Notes under the pieces: generated by a model
Told to the model about the DNA's origin: nothing
The model's database searches: none
Seen by the model: only the letters and a program-made list of their open reading frames with translations
Origin: Pandoraea pneumonica
GTDB lineage: Bacteria > Pseudomonadota > Gammaproteobacteria > Burkholderiales > Burkholderiaceae
Assembly (NCBI RefSeq): GCF_902459645.1
Contig: NZ_CABPSK010000004.1
Location: 62,001-126,000, forward strand
DNA: 64,000 bases
Direction of reading: 5' to 3'
Shown here: in pieces, positions 1 to 9,041 of the stretch
Position numbering within the stretch: the stretch's first letter is position 1
Layout: each line of letters begins with the position of its first letter
Translations under genes and position numbers: made by a program

Positions 1-1011
1 CTGTATGAATTTCTTGAGCTCTATCGTCGCGGCCAGGCGCATGTCGTTTTCATGGAATTTCATGAGGATGTTGTTTTCAGCAGTTCGAGCGAACCGGAAA
101 CAGCTAGCTTCGTATTTTGCCAAGTCAAAGCAGGCGGGAAATCTTCATACACGGCGAAATCGCTAACCAAACTCCCAAAATCACAACAGCCGAATTCGAA
201 GACGTCATCGCTAACCGCGGACAAGCAGTCCGTTCTCGCCAAATTATTCTCATCTCTCTCAACCAAACAGATAGACGAGCGAGTCGAAAAGGTTCGTTTG
301 ATCGCCACTGCAGGTTTCTCGTTGAAGTTGTCTTCGACCGGATTCCGGCTGGAAGAATTTGCCTGGACACATCTAGACAGTGTTGACGCGGAGCACATTC
401 GGCAGGCCTTGCGCACCGAGCTCGGGAGTGACGTAAGCATCGATAAGCTTCACTTTTGTCAACCACTGCTCGCCCCCCAGCAGCATGACTTGACGGTAAT
501 GGGCCTGATTGCAACACTCATCAGCGAACGAAGCCCCAAGGACGGTGGGAACTCTAGAGAGATATATTTACTTCTAAACGACGAGCTGCGTCGAAAGGGC
601 GCGGTTGCATGGGATTATGCTGACTGGGATGAACTCGTCCGAAAGAAGGGGCTGACAGGCAGTAGAGTAGAAGCGCTATTCGCTCAATTTTGCTCGTCTC
701 GGTCCGTCGACGAACTGATTTCCGACGTCGGGGAGCTGGCCCGGGAGCTTGCGATGACCACGCTAGAACGTCGGCGAATTCGACAGGCAGCACGCGATTA
801 TGAGTTATCAGTTCTTGCAGGTGGCTCGATTGGTCAAATTCAGGCGCAGCGCGCGATTCGCGAACATCTCAACACAACGCTAAAGACCCAGCCGATTTCA
901 CTGACAAACTTACATCTGCTCGTCAGTACTGCTCCCCAAATTGTGAAGGACGTCCTGCCTGACATTGTTTCCATCCAAGCCGCATATCTCATCGAACATT
1001 TACGGGCTTGA
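1..1011 (+). CDS. DUF4297 (Cap4-like) dsDNA nuclease, 5' partial
   Basis: The reading frame is open to the left edge, so the start lies outside the window; the first internal ATG is at 52. Near the N-terminus it shows a PD-(D/E)XK-like pattern typical of the DUF4297/Cap4 family: an acidic E-D pair followed by beta-strand residues, then a Q-V-K motif about 18 residues later. The remaining ~290 residues are mostly helical and I recognise no further domain. Cap4-type nucleases are the effectors of CBASS and of Lamassu systems. Its stop lies 53 bases before the SMC-like ATPase on the same strand, so the two are probably one operon. Nuclease activity and defence role are inferred from family and pairing. 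There is no CD-NTase in view, which argues against CBASS unless it lies to the left. Confidence 0.72.
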   Translation: MYEFLELYRRGQAHVVFMEFHEDVVFSSSSEPETASFVFCQVKAGGKSSYTAKSLTKLPKSQQPNSKTSSLTADKQSVLAKLFSSLSTKQIDERVEKVRLIATAGFSLKLSSTGFRLEEFAWTHLDSVDAEHIRQALRTELGSDVSIDKLHFCQPLLAPQQHDLTVMGLIATLISERSPKDGGNSREIYLLLNDELRRKGAVAWDYADWDELVRKKGLTGSRVEALFAQFCSSRSVDELISDVGELARELAMTTLERRRIRQAARDYELSVLAGGSIGQIQAQRAIREHLNTTLKTQPISLTNLHLLVSTAPQIVKDVLPDIVSIQAAYLIEHLRA

Positions 1012-1064
1012 CATGACCCAGCAAAATTATAAATTTCTAGTTCGAAATCTACGCACGAAAGCTT

Positions 1065-2777
1065 ATGAACGCATTGAAATTCAACCGACTATTCGTGCAA
1101 TCGACTACCCAAAATCTGGCAAACAGGTTCCGGTTCGGAAGCGGCTTGAATCTGATTACCGGGGATGACAATTCGATAGGCAAATCGACCTTTGCTCGCT
1201 TGCCGCTTTGGGCGCTGGGCTGCGACTTCAAATTCGACGAAGACTGGCGACAGCACGACGCTCGCGTAATCCTCACGTTCTCCGTTGGAGATTCGGAATA
1301 CGCGGTTGCGCGTCATCGCAATTCAATTTTCCTGAAAATTGGCGAAGGCGACTGGACGAACTATGAAAAGATATCCGGCGAGTATGCTCAAGAGTTTGCA
1401 AAAATAGTCGGCTTTGGAGCGTTGCTACCTCGCAAGGGCCAAAAATGGATTCATGAAGTTCCCCCACCAGCTTATTACTTCTCCGCGTTCTATGTCGACC
1501 AGCGGAAGGGATGGGTGGCGCCCTGGAGCAGTTTCACGGACTTTCGCTACGAGCAGTGGAGGCGACCAGTCATTTCTTTTCATGCGGGCTATCTTAAAGC
1601 TGAGCACTACAAACTCGGCGCAGGAATCGCGGAAGGTCAGCAAGCCATAGAAGAGAACGTCAAAGTAGTCGAAAAGTACTCGCGTGCCGTCGAAGTTCTA
1701 AAGTTGTTAGCCCCTCCAGACGAGCTGCCCATTACGGACAAAGAACTCGACAGTGCGATTCAGGAAATCCAACATTCAATGGTCGCAGTAAAGCGACGAG
1801 AGCAAAGAGCTCTCGCCTCATTGACGGCCCGACAAGAGGAGCTCGAGCTCACAAAGGTACAAAAGGGCATTGCTGAGGCTGCAGTCGTAGACCTCGAAAA
1901 AGACTATGATTTCGCGGTAAACAACTTGTCTGAAGACATGCTTGTATGCCCGCTTTGCGCGACTGTGCACGACAATTCACTATTGAACCGCGCCGCAATA
2001 CTTCAGGATCGTCAACAAGCGTTCGCTCAAGTCGCTAAGCTGACCGAACATCAGGCCAAGGTCGAATCTGCCATCTCAAGTGCGCTGCGTCGACTGGAAA
2101 GCACTCGCGAAGACTTAAGCAAGCTGAATCGAAGATTTAAGCGGCTCGATAAAGACGTATCGGTAAAGAGCCTGCTCGAAGGGATGGGCACAGCCTCTAT
2201 CAAGAGCCGTGCAAACACCATCACAACTGAGGCGTCCGCTCGTATCACAGAAGCGAAAGCAAGCCTGCGTAGCCGACGACGTGAGCAGAAGGAGATGGAA
2301 GATCGAGACCTAGAGTCCTCCATCAACGGTTACTTCCGCACCGAACTCTCCCTACTTTGCAAAAACCTAAGAATTCAGCCCGGGTTTGACATTGAAACCA
2401 TAACCCCGTTTGACTACAACGAGCTTGCCGAGCGCGGCGGCGCAGCCGACAACAGCCGCCTACAGTTGGCATACCATCTTGCCGTCCATAGACTGGTGCA
2501 GCACTTTAAGACAGAAGCTTTACCTCCATTGATTCTGGATACACCTAATCAACAAGACCAAGGCGCGCTGAATTATGGTCTCGTCTCATCGGAACTAAAG
2601 AAACGTGCCACCGACGACACACAAATTATCGTGTGCGCCACGCGTCACAAAGACATGCATCCGCTAGAACTTGGTTCAACCGTATTCGAGCTAGGCCCTG
2701 AAAAGCTATTCGCCGAGGACATGAATGAGAAGCTGGCTCCGATGTTTGCTCGTGTCTTTGGGGGAGCTTCCACATAG
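1065..2777 (+). CDS. SMC/Rad50-like ATPase with zinc-hook motif (LmuB-like)
   Basis: 570 residues. A Walker A loop (G-D-D-N-S-I-G-K-S-T) lies at about residues 33-42. Long charged helices at about 200-400 look like coiled coil and are interrupted by a C-P-L-C pair (C295/C298), as in the zinc hook of Rad50/SMC proteins. An ABC-signature-like segment (A-A-D-N-S-R-L) lies near 463, and the Walker B equivalent L-D-T-P-N at about 491-495. It is much shorter than true Rad50 (over 1000 aa), in the size range of defence ATPases such as LmuB of Lamassu. Such ATPases sense DNA ends and license the partner nuclease; that role here is inference from the adjacent DUF4297 gene. AT-rich codon use contrasts with the backbone and suggests transfer. 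A small overlapping ORF at 1013-1168 is probably not a gene. Confidence 0.75.
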   Translation: MNALKFNRLFVQSTTQNLANRFRFGSGLNLITGDDNSIGKSTFARLPLWALGCDFKFDEDWRQHDARVILTFSVGDSEYAVARHRNSIFLKIGEGDWTNYEKISGEYAQEFAKIVGFGALLPRKGQKWIHEVPPPAYYFSAFYVDQRKGWVAPWSSFTDFRYEQWRRPVISFHAGYLKAEHYKLGAGIAEGQQAIEENVKVVEKYSRAVEVLKLLAPPDELPITDKELDSAIQEIQHSMVAVKRREQRALASLTARQEELELTKVQKGIAEAAVVDLEKDYDFAVNNLSEDMLVCPLCATVHDNSLLNRAAILQDRQQAFAQVAKLTEHQAKVESAISSALRRLESTREDLSKLNRRFKRLDKDVSVKSLLEGMGTASIKSRANTITTEASARITEAKASLRSRRREQKEMEDRDLESSINGYFRTELSLLCKNLRIQPGFDIETITPFDYNELAERGGAADNSRLQLAYHLAVHRLVQHFKTEALPPLILDTPNQQDQGALNYGLVSSELKKRATDDTQIIVCATRHKDMHPLELGSTVFELGPEKLFAEDMNEKLAPMFARVFGGAST

Positions 2778-3092
2778 CGCGATCAGAGCGTCTAGGGAGG
2801 CATCAGTGACCGGCGACTCCCCACCGGGGGCGGCACGCCCCGCGCCGAGCAATCGTACCGATACTAAATCTCGGCAGTGACACGAGTGCTCACGCCGTAC
2901 TCTTTCGCGCGTCTTTGATAGAGACAGTTTTGGATATGTGGTCGATGCTGTAAGGAGCGATCCGGTCACAAGGCGATAGTGGAAATAACACGGGCCGGTA
3001 AGCAACTATATCGATGACTACCCTGAGGGCTGCGGACAACTGCCGCAGAATTTGAAGATCGCCTTCCAAATTAATTTGGAAGGCAGAGAGCA

Positions 3093-3692
3093 TCAGGACG
3101 CAATCTGCTCGGCGCACGCACGCTTCACCGTCGCCGTGCCGACGCCGAACCTCTCCGCCGTTTCTCGAATGCTTGCACCGTGCTCAGCTCGCCATGCTTT
3201 TATCGCCGCATAATCCTGTGATCGCGCTCGCCCCTTATATTTCCCGTCCGCTTTTGCGATTGCCACACCGCGCCGTTGCATTTCAGCGCGGTTCAGATAA
3301 TCCGCCTCGCCCTGGGCAGCCATGAACGCCAGCACGGCATCCCGCGTTGCTTTCTCAATAGCGCCCTTGGCATTTCCATCAAAAACCATCCCGTTGAGCG
3401 TGCATTCGACGCGGACGCCAAAGTCCATCAACCGACGCATCGTGCGATGCAGTTCATCGTATCGGCGGCTAATGCGGTCGAGCCACCGCACAATAAGCAC
3501 GCCACCGTGACGTAAATCATGCTCGACTTTACGCCACTCGTCCCGCGCGTCAGGGGCCACATGGTAACCACTCACACCCTCATCGATGAACACGTCCTTG
3601 TCGTGCACACCGTGGGCTTTGGCGTCGTCGTACTGGCTTGCCGACGACTGACCGTCGGTTGTCGAAATCCTGCCGTAATACAGCTTGCGCAT
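3093..3692 (-). CDS. Serine recombinase (resolvase/invertase family)
   Basis: 199 residues, close to the usual size of small serine resolvases/invertases. The N-terminus reads Y-G-R-I-S-T, which contains the catalytic serine (S10). The conserved D-R-I-S-R-R segment follows near residue 70, and a C-terminal helix-turn-helix (E-T-A-E-R-F-G-V-G-T-A-T-V) would bind the site. It catalyses site-specific recombination through a 5'-phosphoserine intermediate, for resolution, inversion or plasmid stabilisation. The gene starts next to a large dyad at 3702-3767 that could be its recombination site. No transposase is visible beside it, so it may be a Tn3-type remnant or a stand-alone resolution system. 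Confidence 0.88.
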   Translation of the reverse strand: MRKLYYGRISTTDGQSSASQYDDAKAHGVHDKDVFIDEGVSGYHVAPDARDEWRKVEHDLRHGGVLIVRWLDRISRRYDELHRTMRRLMDFGVRVECTLNGMVFDGNAKGAIEKATRDAVLAFMAAQGEADYLNRAEMQRRGVAIAKADGKYKGRARSQDYAAIKAWRAEHGASIRETAERFGVGTATVKRACAEQIAS

Positions 3693-3701
3693 GGCATCTG
3701 A

Positions 3702-3767
3702 TGGATCATTAGAATTAATGGATCAATTATAACATGGCTCAATTTAGTGGTTAATTCTATTGATCCA
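3702..3767. promoter_or_regulatory. Large dyad upstream of serine recombinase (candidate res/operator)
   Basis: The 20-bp arms at 3702-3721 and 3748-3767 are near-perfect inverted repeats; each begins TGGATCA and contains AGAATTAA when read inward. The 26-bp centre is AT-rich. The dyad lies immediately upstream of the recombinase start codon, where res sites and autoregulatory operators of serine resolvases usually sit. That function is inferred from position and symmetry only. Confidence 0.55.
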
Positions 3768-3790
3768 ACCGGGCAGCGCCCAAGTGGTTA

Positions 3791-3816
3791 GCTCATTACG
3801 GTGTACCGTAATGAGC
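3791..3816. repeat. Perfect 12-bp inverted repeat with 2-nt spacer
   Basis: GCTCATTACGGT and its reverse complement are separated by only GT. It sits 24 bp beyond the recombinase dyad, so it could be a third recombinase-binding subsite or an operator. There is no T-run, so a terminator is unlikely. Confidence 0.5.
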
Positions 3817-4416
3817 CACAATCTGTCACCGAACAACGCGACCAGCGGGGCATGTCTATTCGCATACCGCCGTTTGATGGCATACAACTGCCCGAACCGG
3901 TCGGGGCCAGGGAGATAAAACTTGCGAAGGGAAAATTATTGGACGTCATCTAGGGGCACTTATTGATAAAAGGCACCTAGCGATTGACCGTCGGCTTGTG
4001 AGTTGCGGCGCGGGTTTATTGCTTCAGCAGTGGCCAATTGAGAACATGCCGTGCGTACGCGACATCGACACAAGAGGCTTATTTGTTAACGCTCGGAACA
4101 CCATGCGTTAACGCTAGGATGACTATATCCTCGCGATCGATGCCGCTCACGAACCGCGGCTTTCGACTCACCAAGGAACCTTAAGAAATTCATCGCAATG
4201 TCTAGTGCCTCAGTGTAAGCGAACGTTGCATTAGAGCAAAGAGGACGAGTTGCGCATCTTAGCGAATCCCGTCGTCCTATGACTTGCAAAACACCAACAA
4301 AAATTTGGCAAGTTCCTGAGTAAACCTTAATATCGTCCTTGCAATTGGGTTTCGCTATAGGTGAGCGGAGTTTCGTTTAGGTGTAGAAACTAACAACTTT
4401 TTTAAGACACCAAGCC
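3817..4416. other. Gene-poor stretch before the MetA-type protein
   Basis: About 600 bases with no convincing coding signal. A 67-codon minus-strand frame at 4086-4289 has no recognisable features. The last ~100 bases are AT-rich and probably hold the promoter of the gene that starts at 4417. Confidence 0.4.
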
Positions 4417-5370
4417 ATGCTCAAGCGAATCGTTACCGTTTTCGGAGTTGGGTTGTCGCTGGGGTTGCCATTGGCCGCGCGGGGTACAGAAGGAGCGTTG
4501 GGCCGCCCTATTTCTGGTACGGGGGTGACGCCGGACGCGGGTATCGTGCCGCCGGAACCAGGGTGGTTCGTCAATCTTGCTGAAATCTATTACGACGGTT
4601 CTATCAGTTCGTCACGTGCCGTACCGGTCGGCGGCAAGACGACATTGGGCCTGGAAGCTAAGGTCTCTTTCACACTGGCCACTTTGCTGAAAGTTTGGGA
4701 TACCGGCACCGGACCCTGGAATTTCGCGTCCAGCGTTACCCTGCCGTACGCGTGGACCAGTGCGAGTGCAGCACTCGGCATTGGTAACCGCACACCCAGC
4801 ATCAGGCAGGACGCGTCGGGTCTGTTTGACCTGACCTTTACACCGCTGACTGCTGGCTACCATTTCTCAAAAACCGATCACATTTCGTTTAGCGTCAATA
4901 TCTGGGCACCCACAGGCAAGTACGATCCGGGCAGCATCGCCAACGTCAGTCTGAACAACTGGACGTTCATTCCAACGGTTTCCTATACAAAGCTGGTGCC
5001 CTCCATCGACGCAGAATTCAACGTGAGCGCTGGCGTCCAGTTTTACACGCGCAATTCGGCGACCGATTATCAGAACGCACCGCTGTTCACCCTAGACGTG
5101 CTGGCGCTCAAGCGCTTCGCTAATGGACTGGGAGCCGGTGTTATCGTCGGCACGGTTCAGCAGGTCGATAACGATAGCGGTCCTACGGCGGACAGACTGA
5201 ATGGCTTTCGTGGCTACGATTGGTCTATAGGCCCGATCGTCACCTATGACACAAAAATTGGCGGCAAAAATCCGCTTAGCCTGACGCTGCGTTGGGTCCC
5301 CACTGTTGCCAGCAAGAACCGGCTTTCGAGTACGTCGACAGTCATGGCAACTGCAACTATCGGCTTTTAA
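4417..5370 (+). CDS. Phenol-degradation MetA-type outer membrane protein
   Basis: 317 residues with an N-terminal signal peptide (K-R followed by a hydrophobic stretch ending near A-A-R-G). The body alternates short beta-strands with G/N/T-rich turns and ends in an aromatic residue (G-F), as outer membrane barrels do. Its style fits the COG4313/Phenol_MetA_deg family of barrels often found beside aromatic-compound catabolic genes, where they are thought to aid uptake of hydrophobic substrates. No catabolic genes are adjacent here: the neighbours are a serine recombinase and an IS3 remnant, so it looks like stranded cargo. The substrate cannot be read from the sequence. Confidence 0.72.
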   Translation: MLKRIVTVFGVGLSLGLPLAARGTEGALGRPISGTGVTPDAGIVPPEPGWFVNLAEIYYDGSISSSRAVPVGGKTTLGLEAKVSFTLATLLKVWDTGTGPWNFASSVTLPYAWTSASAALGIGNRTPSIRQDASGLFDLTFTPLTAGYHFSKTDHISFSVNIWAPTGKYDPGSIANVSLNNWTFIPTVSYTKLVPSIDAEFNVSAGVQFYTRNSATDYQNAPLFTLDVLALKRFANGLGAGVIVGTVQQVDNDSGPTADRLNGFRGYDWSIGPIVTYDTKIGGKNPLSLTLRWVPTVASKNRLSSTSTVMATATIGF

Positions 5371-5384
5371 GCCTTCCGCATGAT

Positions 5385-5610
5385 CGTCGTGAGCGGCGCG
5401 ACGTGGCCTTTCGTTGGCGATCTCGCTCTTGGCCTCGACCAGTTCCGTTGCTTGACTTTCAGTTTTGTCAGGACTGACCGCCTTGACCCACTTGTGGAGG
5501 CTATGCGCCGAGACACCAAGGTGGCCAGTTACCTCGGCCACAGATTGATCTCGCTAGACGATCTGACGACCCGCTTCTTCCTTGAATTCGGGGGGCAGTT
5601 CTGCACTCAT
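5385..5610 (-). pseudogene. IS3-family transposase OrfA remnant
   Basis: Starting at the ATG at 5610, the minus strand encodes M-S-A-E-L-P-P-E-F-K-E-E-A-G-R-Q-I-V, then an in-frame TAG at 5554-5556, then a helix-turn-helix (V-A-E-V-T-G-H-L-G-V-S-A-H-S-L-H-K-W-V). This is a typical IS3 OrfA pattern. Similarity fades after about 5410, where the expected leucine-zipper region is lost, and no OrfB integrase core follows. It is a dead fragment ending only ~14 bp from the stop of the MetA-type gene. Confidence 0.75.
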
Positions 5611-5836
5611 AGACTTCCTCCTATGCTTAAATTATAGGCGCAGAAGTGCTTACGATCCCGGAAGAAGTCCAGATCAACAGAATATGGCCTCCGACATGAC
5701 GTCGTTAAATCCATTGTCCATAGATTTCGGATAATAAAAATTACTGCGCTAACTTAATAATAAAATTCCCCTTGCGCTGGCTTATGTTTAATGTAAAAAA
5801 ATAGAATACCTTTCGCTTTATCAAAAGGGGCGTTCT
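5611..5836. promoter_or_regulatory. AT-rich upstream region of the autotransporter
   Basis: Markedly AT-rich (runs such as aataaaaatta and taataataaaa) between the IS3 remnant and the autotransporter. This is consistent with a promoter and leader; a purine-rich aaaagggg lies about 8 bases before the ATG at 5837. I cannot assign exact -35/-10 boxes. Confidence 0.35.
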
Positions 5837-8761
5837 ATGCCATTCTATGACGCAACGTATTCGAAACCGGCTGTCAGCCTTCGGATCCAGAGGCGGCATC
5901 CAGAACTTACGGGATTCACGATTTTGGCAGTGGCCTGCGCGGCCACGCTAAGCGCCCCAAGCGTTGTCGTCCAAGCACAGACTCTCCCTCCCGCAACAGC
6001 AATATTTCTATCGAACGGTGCAAGCGCCACCTACACGAACGGCACGCAGAACGCCTCCACTGCCGTTCGTGTCAGTTCCTCGGCGGGCCGGACGACATCC
6101 CTGACATTTGCGCCTGTGAGCGACATGTCGGTAACCAGCCCCACCAACACCGCGATTCAAGTGTCGGCATCGGGGGCCAACTCCTTCGCGACCTTTACCA
6201 TTAATTCTTCAAACGGGTACGGTGTAGCGATTCAAGGCGTTGGGAACTACTCGTTCGGCGTCGTCGTTAGTGCCACCAACGGCGGATTGGCAACTGCAAA
6301 TCTCGGTACAGGCACGACGGTAGTCACAGGTGGCGGAACTTCGGGGGCTGGCTTATGGGCAACCTCGGGAGGAACCATAACCGGGGATCGGTTAATCATT
6401 ACGACGAACGGCGACTATGCGCAAGGTGCCGGTGCCGTAGGCGGCGGCACCATTAAGCTAACCAATAGCAGCATCAGGACTTATGGGACCCAAGCGTACG
6501 GGTTACTAAACCGTGCAAGCCATGGCGCCTACGAGGGAAATGCCGCCCTGGAGTACGACACAGGTACAGTCCTGACGAGTGGGGCGTATTCGCATGGCAT
6601 CGATGCTGAAGGTAACGGCGCGACCGTCGTGGTCAATTCGATCATAGGGACTACTGGTACCAGTGCTTATGGCATTCGGCTTGTTGACTCGGATTTTGGA
6701 ACAGCCTCAACCGGCAGCCCGAACTTGACGATTCGCGGGTCCGGCGGTACCGCTTCATCGGTCACAACAAGCGGTGACTCCGCACACGCAGTTGTATTGA
6801 TGAATCTCTTTGGCGGCGATACCGCTTCACTTACCGCCTCGGGAACAACGTTTCTCGCTCAGGGTAGCAACGCATACGGAATTCATATGACTGGGGTTCC
6901 AGGATCGACCGAGCAAGCCTCCTTCGATGCTTCTACGATTCAGAGTGCCCAGTCCGATGCCATACATGTCACAGGGCCCGCAGCGTCGGTTGTATTGACC
7001 AATGGCTCCAAAGTGATAGCGCCCCGGGGGTTTTCTGCCCTTAACGTAAATGCAGACGGCACCTCAGCCGGAGCTGCCACGCTCCTATCGGAGGGGTCAA
7101 TGCTAACCGGCAGCATCCTCACCGACGCTCAGAGCACCGCAAACGTGGCACTGCGCAATGGCTCGACATGGAATGTCGTCGGGGATTCAAACATGACGAC
7201 GCTCGAAAACACAGAAAGTCTCGTGAACGTCGTATCCAAAGCGAATCAGGGCAGCGCTCCTACCACCCCCTCCTCATATACGCCCGTCGTCGTTTCGGGA
7301 AACTATGCGGGCAACAATGGTGCCCTTGCGATTAATACATATCTGAACTTAGGAGGCCCGCTTTCGCGCCAGTTCACTGACCGACTGCTGATTGGCGGGA
7401 ATGCCACTGGCACAACTCTGGTCGATGTCAATCCGGTTTTCGGCAGTCCGGGGCCGACATCGGCTTATCAAGCTCACTTGCTTCGGGGGACGTTGCGGGC
7501 TCCCGCCTTTCATCTCTTTACCGCTACAGATGGCATCTCCATCATACAAGTCGCCGGTACGTCGACGCAGGATGCTTTTGCACTGAAGAACGGCTACGTA
7601 ACGGCGGATAATTTGCCATTCCAGTACCACTTATATGCTTACGGCCCCGGGTCCGAGTACGGCGCCGCAGACGCATCGCAATCATTGGTCGGAGGCGGAA
7701 CCGCCTTTTGGGACTATCGGCTTCAAACTGCGTTTGTTACACCCGAGGGACCGGTGATTCCCGAGGACCCAGGACAGCCTGAGCCTATTCCAGAGAATGC
7801 CAGACCTGAAGTGGCGCCGCAGGTCGCGTCGTATCTCACTGTACCTGCAGCGCTGCTGTATGCAGGCTTAGTCGACATCGACACGCTACACCGGCGCTTA
7901 GGGGAAGTGCGAGACGACAGAACTCTGGGGCGCGACTCGGGCGCTGGAGAGGCGTTCGTGCGCGTGTACGGAGGTCACTTTAACTACAACAGCAACCGCT
8001 CCTTCTTGCAATATGGCTACAACGCAACCGGCGATTACAGTGCCGTCCAGTTTGGTGGCAATTTATTCAAACGGCGCGACGACGAGGGACTATGGCGATT
8101 CGGCCTTGCCGGGTCCATTGGCTGGCTTCATTTCGAACCAGAAGCTGTAGATGGCTACAGCGCGACAGCCGGGAATACGTACAGACTCTCGGCTTATGCG
8201 ACGTATCAGAGCGCGCAAGGGTGGTACGTTGACAATGTGCTCTCATTCGGATGGTTTGATGGACGAGTGAGTACATCGGCATACAGCACAGCGATGGACC
8301 TGCGTGGGCGCGACGTCGCAGCTTCGATCGAGGCCGGATATCCCTTTTACGTGGGGGCAGGTCTGAATGTCGAACCCCAGGTACAGTTGGTCGGACAACA
8401 TGCATCATTCAATAACCGAGTGGATGCCGACGGATTACCTGTCAACATTGGTGGCCAAAATCAACTGCTCGGCCGTGTTGGCGTCCGTCTTACACGGCCC
8501 TTTGAAGTGGGGACAGGCCGCGTCACGCCATACGTGGCTATCGATTACCTTCATGCATTCACAGGGGGTACTCAGATCACTGTCGCTGGTGTGGGGTTCA
8601 CCGGCGGAAAACTGGGCGATTCGCTACGGCTGTCTTTCGGTGCCAATGCGACGATGTCAGAGCGCATGACTCTCTACGGTCGCGTGTCTTGGGCTCAAGA
8701 CGTAGGAGGTTCGGGAATGCGTGGATGGTTGCTTAATGCGGGGGCTCGTTACTTGTTCTAG
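5837..8761 (+). CDS. Autotransporter (type Va secretion) outer membrane protein
   Basis: 974 residues. An extended signal region (about 48 aa, cleavage likely after V-V-Q-A-Q) is followed by a long passenger (about 50-640) rich in G, T, S and N, with the repetitive strand-turn pattern of a parallel beta-helix. A P/E-rich linker (P-E-G-P-V-I-P-E-D-P, about 640) leads to a C-terminal ~270-residue barrel ending in aromatic F (A-R-Y-L-F). This is the standard architecture: Sec export, barrel insertion by BAM, passenger at the cell surface. The beta-helix suggests adhesin or pertactin-like behaviour. No catalytic triad or RGD motif was obvious. It sits in the lower-GC island flanked by IS3 scars, so it is probably acquired. 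Confidence 0.9.
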   Translation: MPFYDATYSKPAVSLRIQRRHPELTGFTILAVACAATLSAPSVVVQAQTLPPATAIFLSNGASATYTNGTQNASTAVRVSSSAGRTTSLTFAPVSDMSVTSPTNTAIQVSASGANSFATFTINSSNGYGVAIQGVGNYSFGVVVSATNGGLATANLGTGTTVVTGGGTSGAGLWATSGGTITGDRLIITTNGDYAQGAGAVGGGTIKLTNSSIRTYGTQAYGLLNRASHGAYEGNAALEYDTGTVLTSGAYSHGIDAEGNGATVVVNSIIGTTGTSAYGIRLVDSDFGTASTGSPNLTIRGSGGTASSVTTSGDSAHAVVLMNLFGGDTASLTASGTTFLAQGSNAYGIHMTGVPGSTEQASFDASTIQSAQSDAIHVTGPAASVVLTNGSKVIAPRGFSALNVNADGTSAGAATLLSEGSMLTGSILTDAQSTANVALRNGSTWNVVGDSNMTTLENTESLVNVVSKANQGSAPTTPSSYTPVVVSGNYAGNNGALAINTYLNLGGPLSRQFTDRLLIGGNATGTTLVDVNPVFGSPGPTSAYQAHLLRGTLRAPAFHLFTATDGISIIQVAGTSTQDAFALKNGYVTADNLPFQYHLYAYGPGSEYGAADASQSLVGGGTAFWDYRLQTAFVTPEGPVIPEDPGQPEPIPENARPEVAPQVASYLTVPAALLYAGLVDIDTLHRRLGEVRDDRTLGRDSGAGEAFVRVYGGHFNYNSNRSFLQYGYNATGDYSAVQFGGNLFKRRDDEGLWRFGLAGSIGWLHFEPEAVDGYSATAGNTYRLSAYATYQSAQGWYVDNVLSFGWFDGRVSTSAYSTAMDLRGRDVAASIEAGYPFYVGAGLNVEPQVQLVGQHASFNNRVDADGLPVNIGGQNQLLGRVGVRLTRPFEVGTGRVTPYVAIDYLHAFTGGTQITVAGVGFTGGKLGDSLRLSFGANATMSERMTLYGRVSWAQDVGGSGMRGWLLNAGARYLF

Positions 8762-8800
8762 CTGGCTTCGCGCTTGGAAGTACCTCCCCACGACAGGTGC

Positions 8801-8846
8801 CGTGCTGAATATCTAAACTACGACGTCGATCAGAGCACACTGAATA
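8801..8846. repeat. Dispersed direct repeat, copy 1
   Basis: About 45 bp beginning TGCTGAATATCTAAACTA, closely similar to 11645-11690 in the same orientation (differences at a few positions). It overlaps the end of the IS3 orfA fragment at 8830-8958. The two copies bracket the segment that carries the Tat-exported lipoprotein gene and could be ends of a decayed element. Confidence 0.5.
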
Positions 8847-8958
8847 GGATCGCCTCGCTGATTCCCAGCTTACGGCACACCTCTTCGACCTTCGTACCCA
8901 GCTCCGCTTGCTTCAAAGATAACGCGATCTGTGCTTCCGTGAACTTGCTCGTCTTCAT
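8830..8958 (-). pseudogene. IS3-family OrfA N-terminal fragment
   Basis: The minus strand from the ATG at 8958 encodes M-K-T-S-K-F-T-E-A-Q-I-A followed by K-Q-A-E-L-G-T-K-V-E-E-V-C-R-K-L-G-I-S-E-A, the well-known start of IS3-family OrfA proteins of the IS407-like kind. It then runs into unrelated sequence and stops after 42 codons. The rest of OrfA and all of OrfB are missing. Confidence 0.82.
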
Positions 8959-9041
8959 GGCATGTCTTCCGTTTCAAACTGTCAAAATCATGCCGGATTT
9001 TCTATTTTTCAGTGGTACTGTTTTCTGGGGTAGGGGCACTG

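Noticed and set aside
1013-1168. Small ORF between the nuclease and ATPase genes
   Set aside because: It overlaps the ATPase start in another frame and has no ribosome site or family resemblance; the ATPase begins convincingly at 1065.
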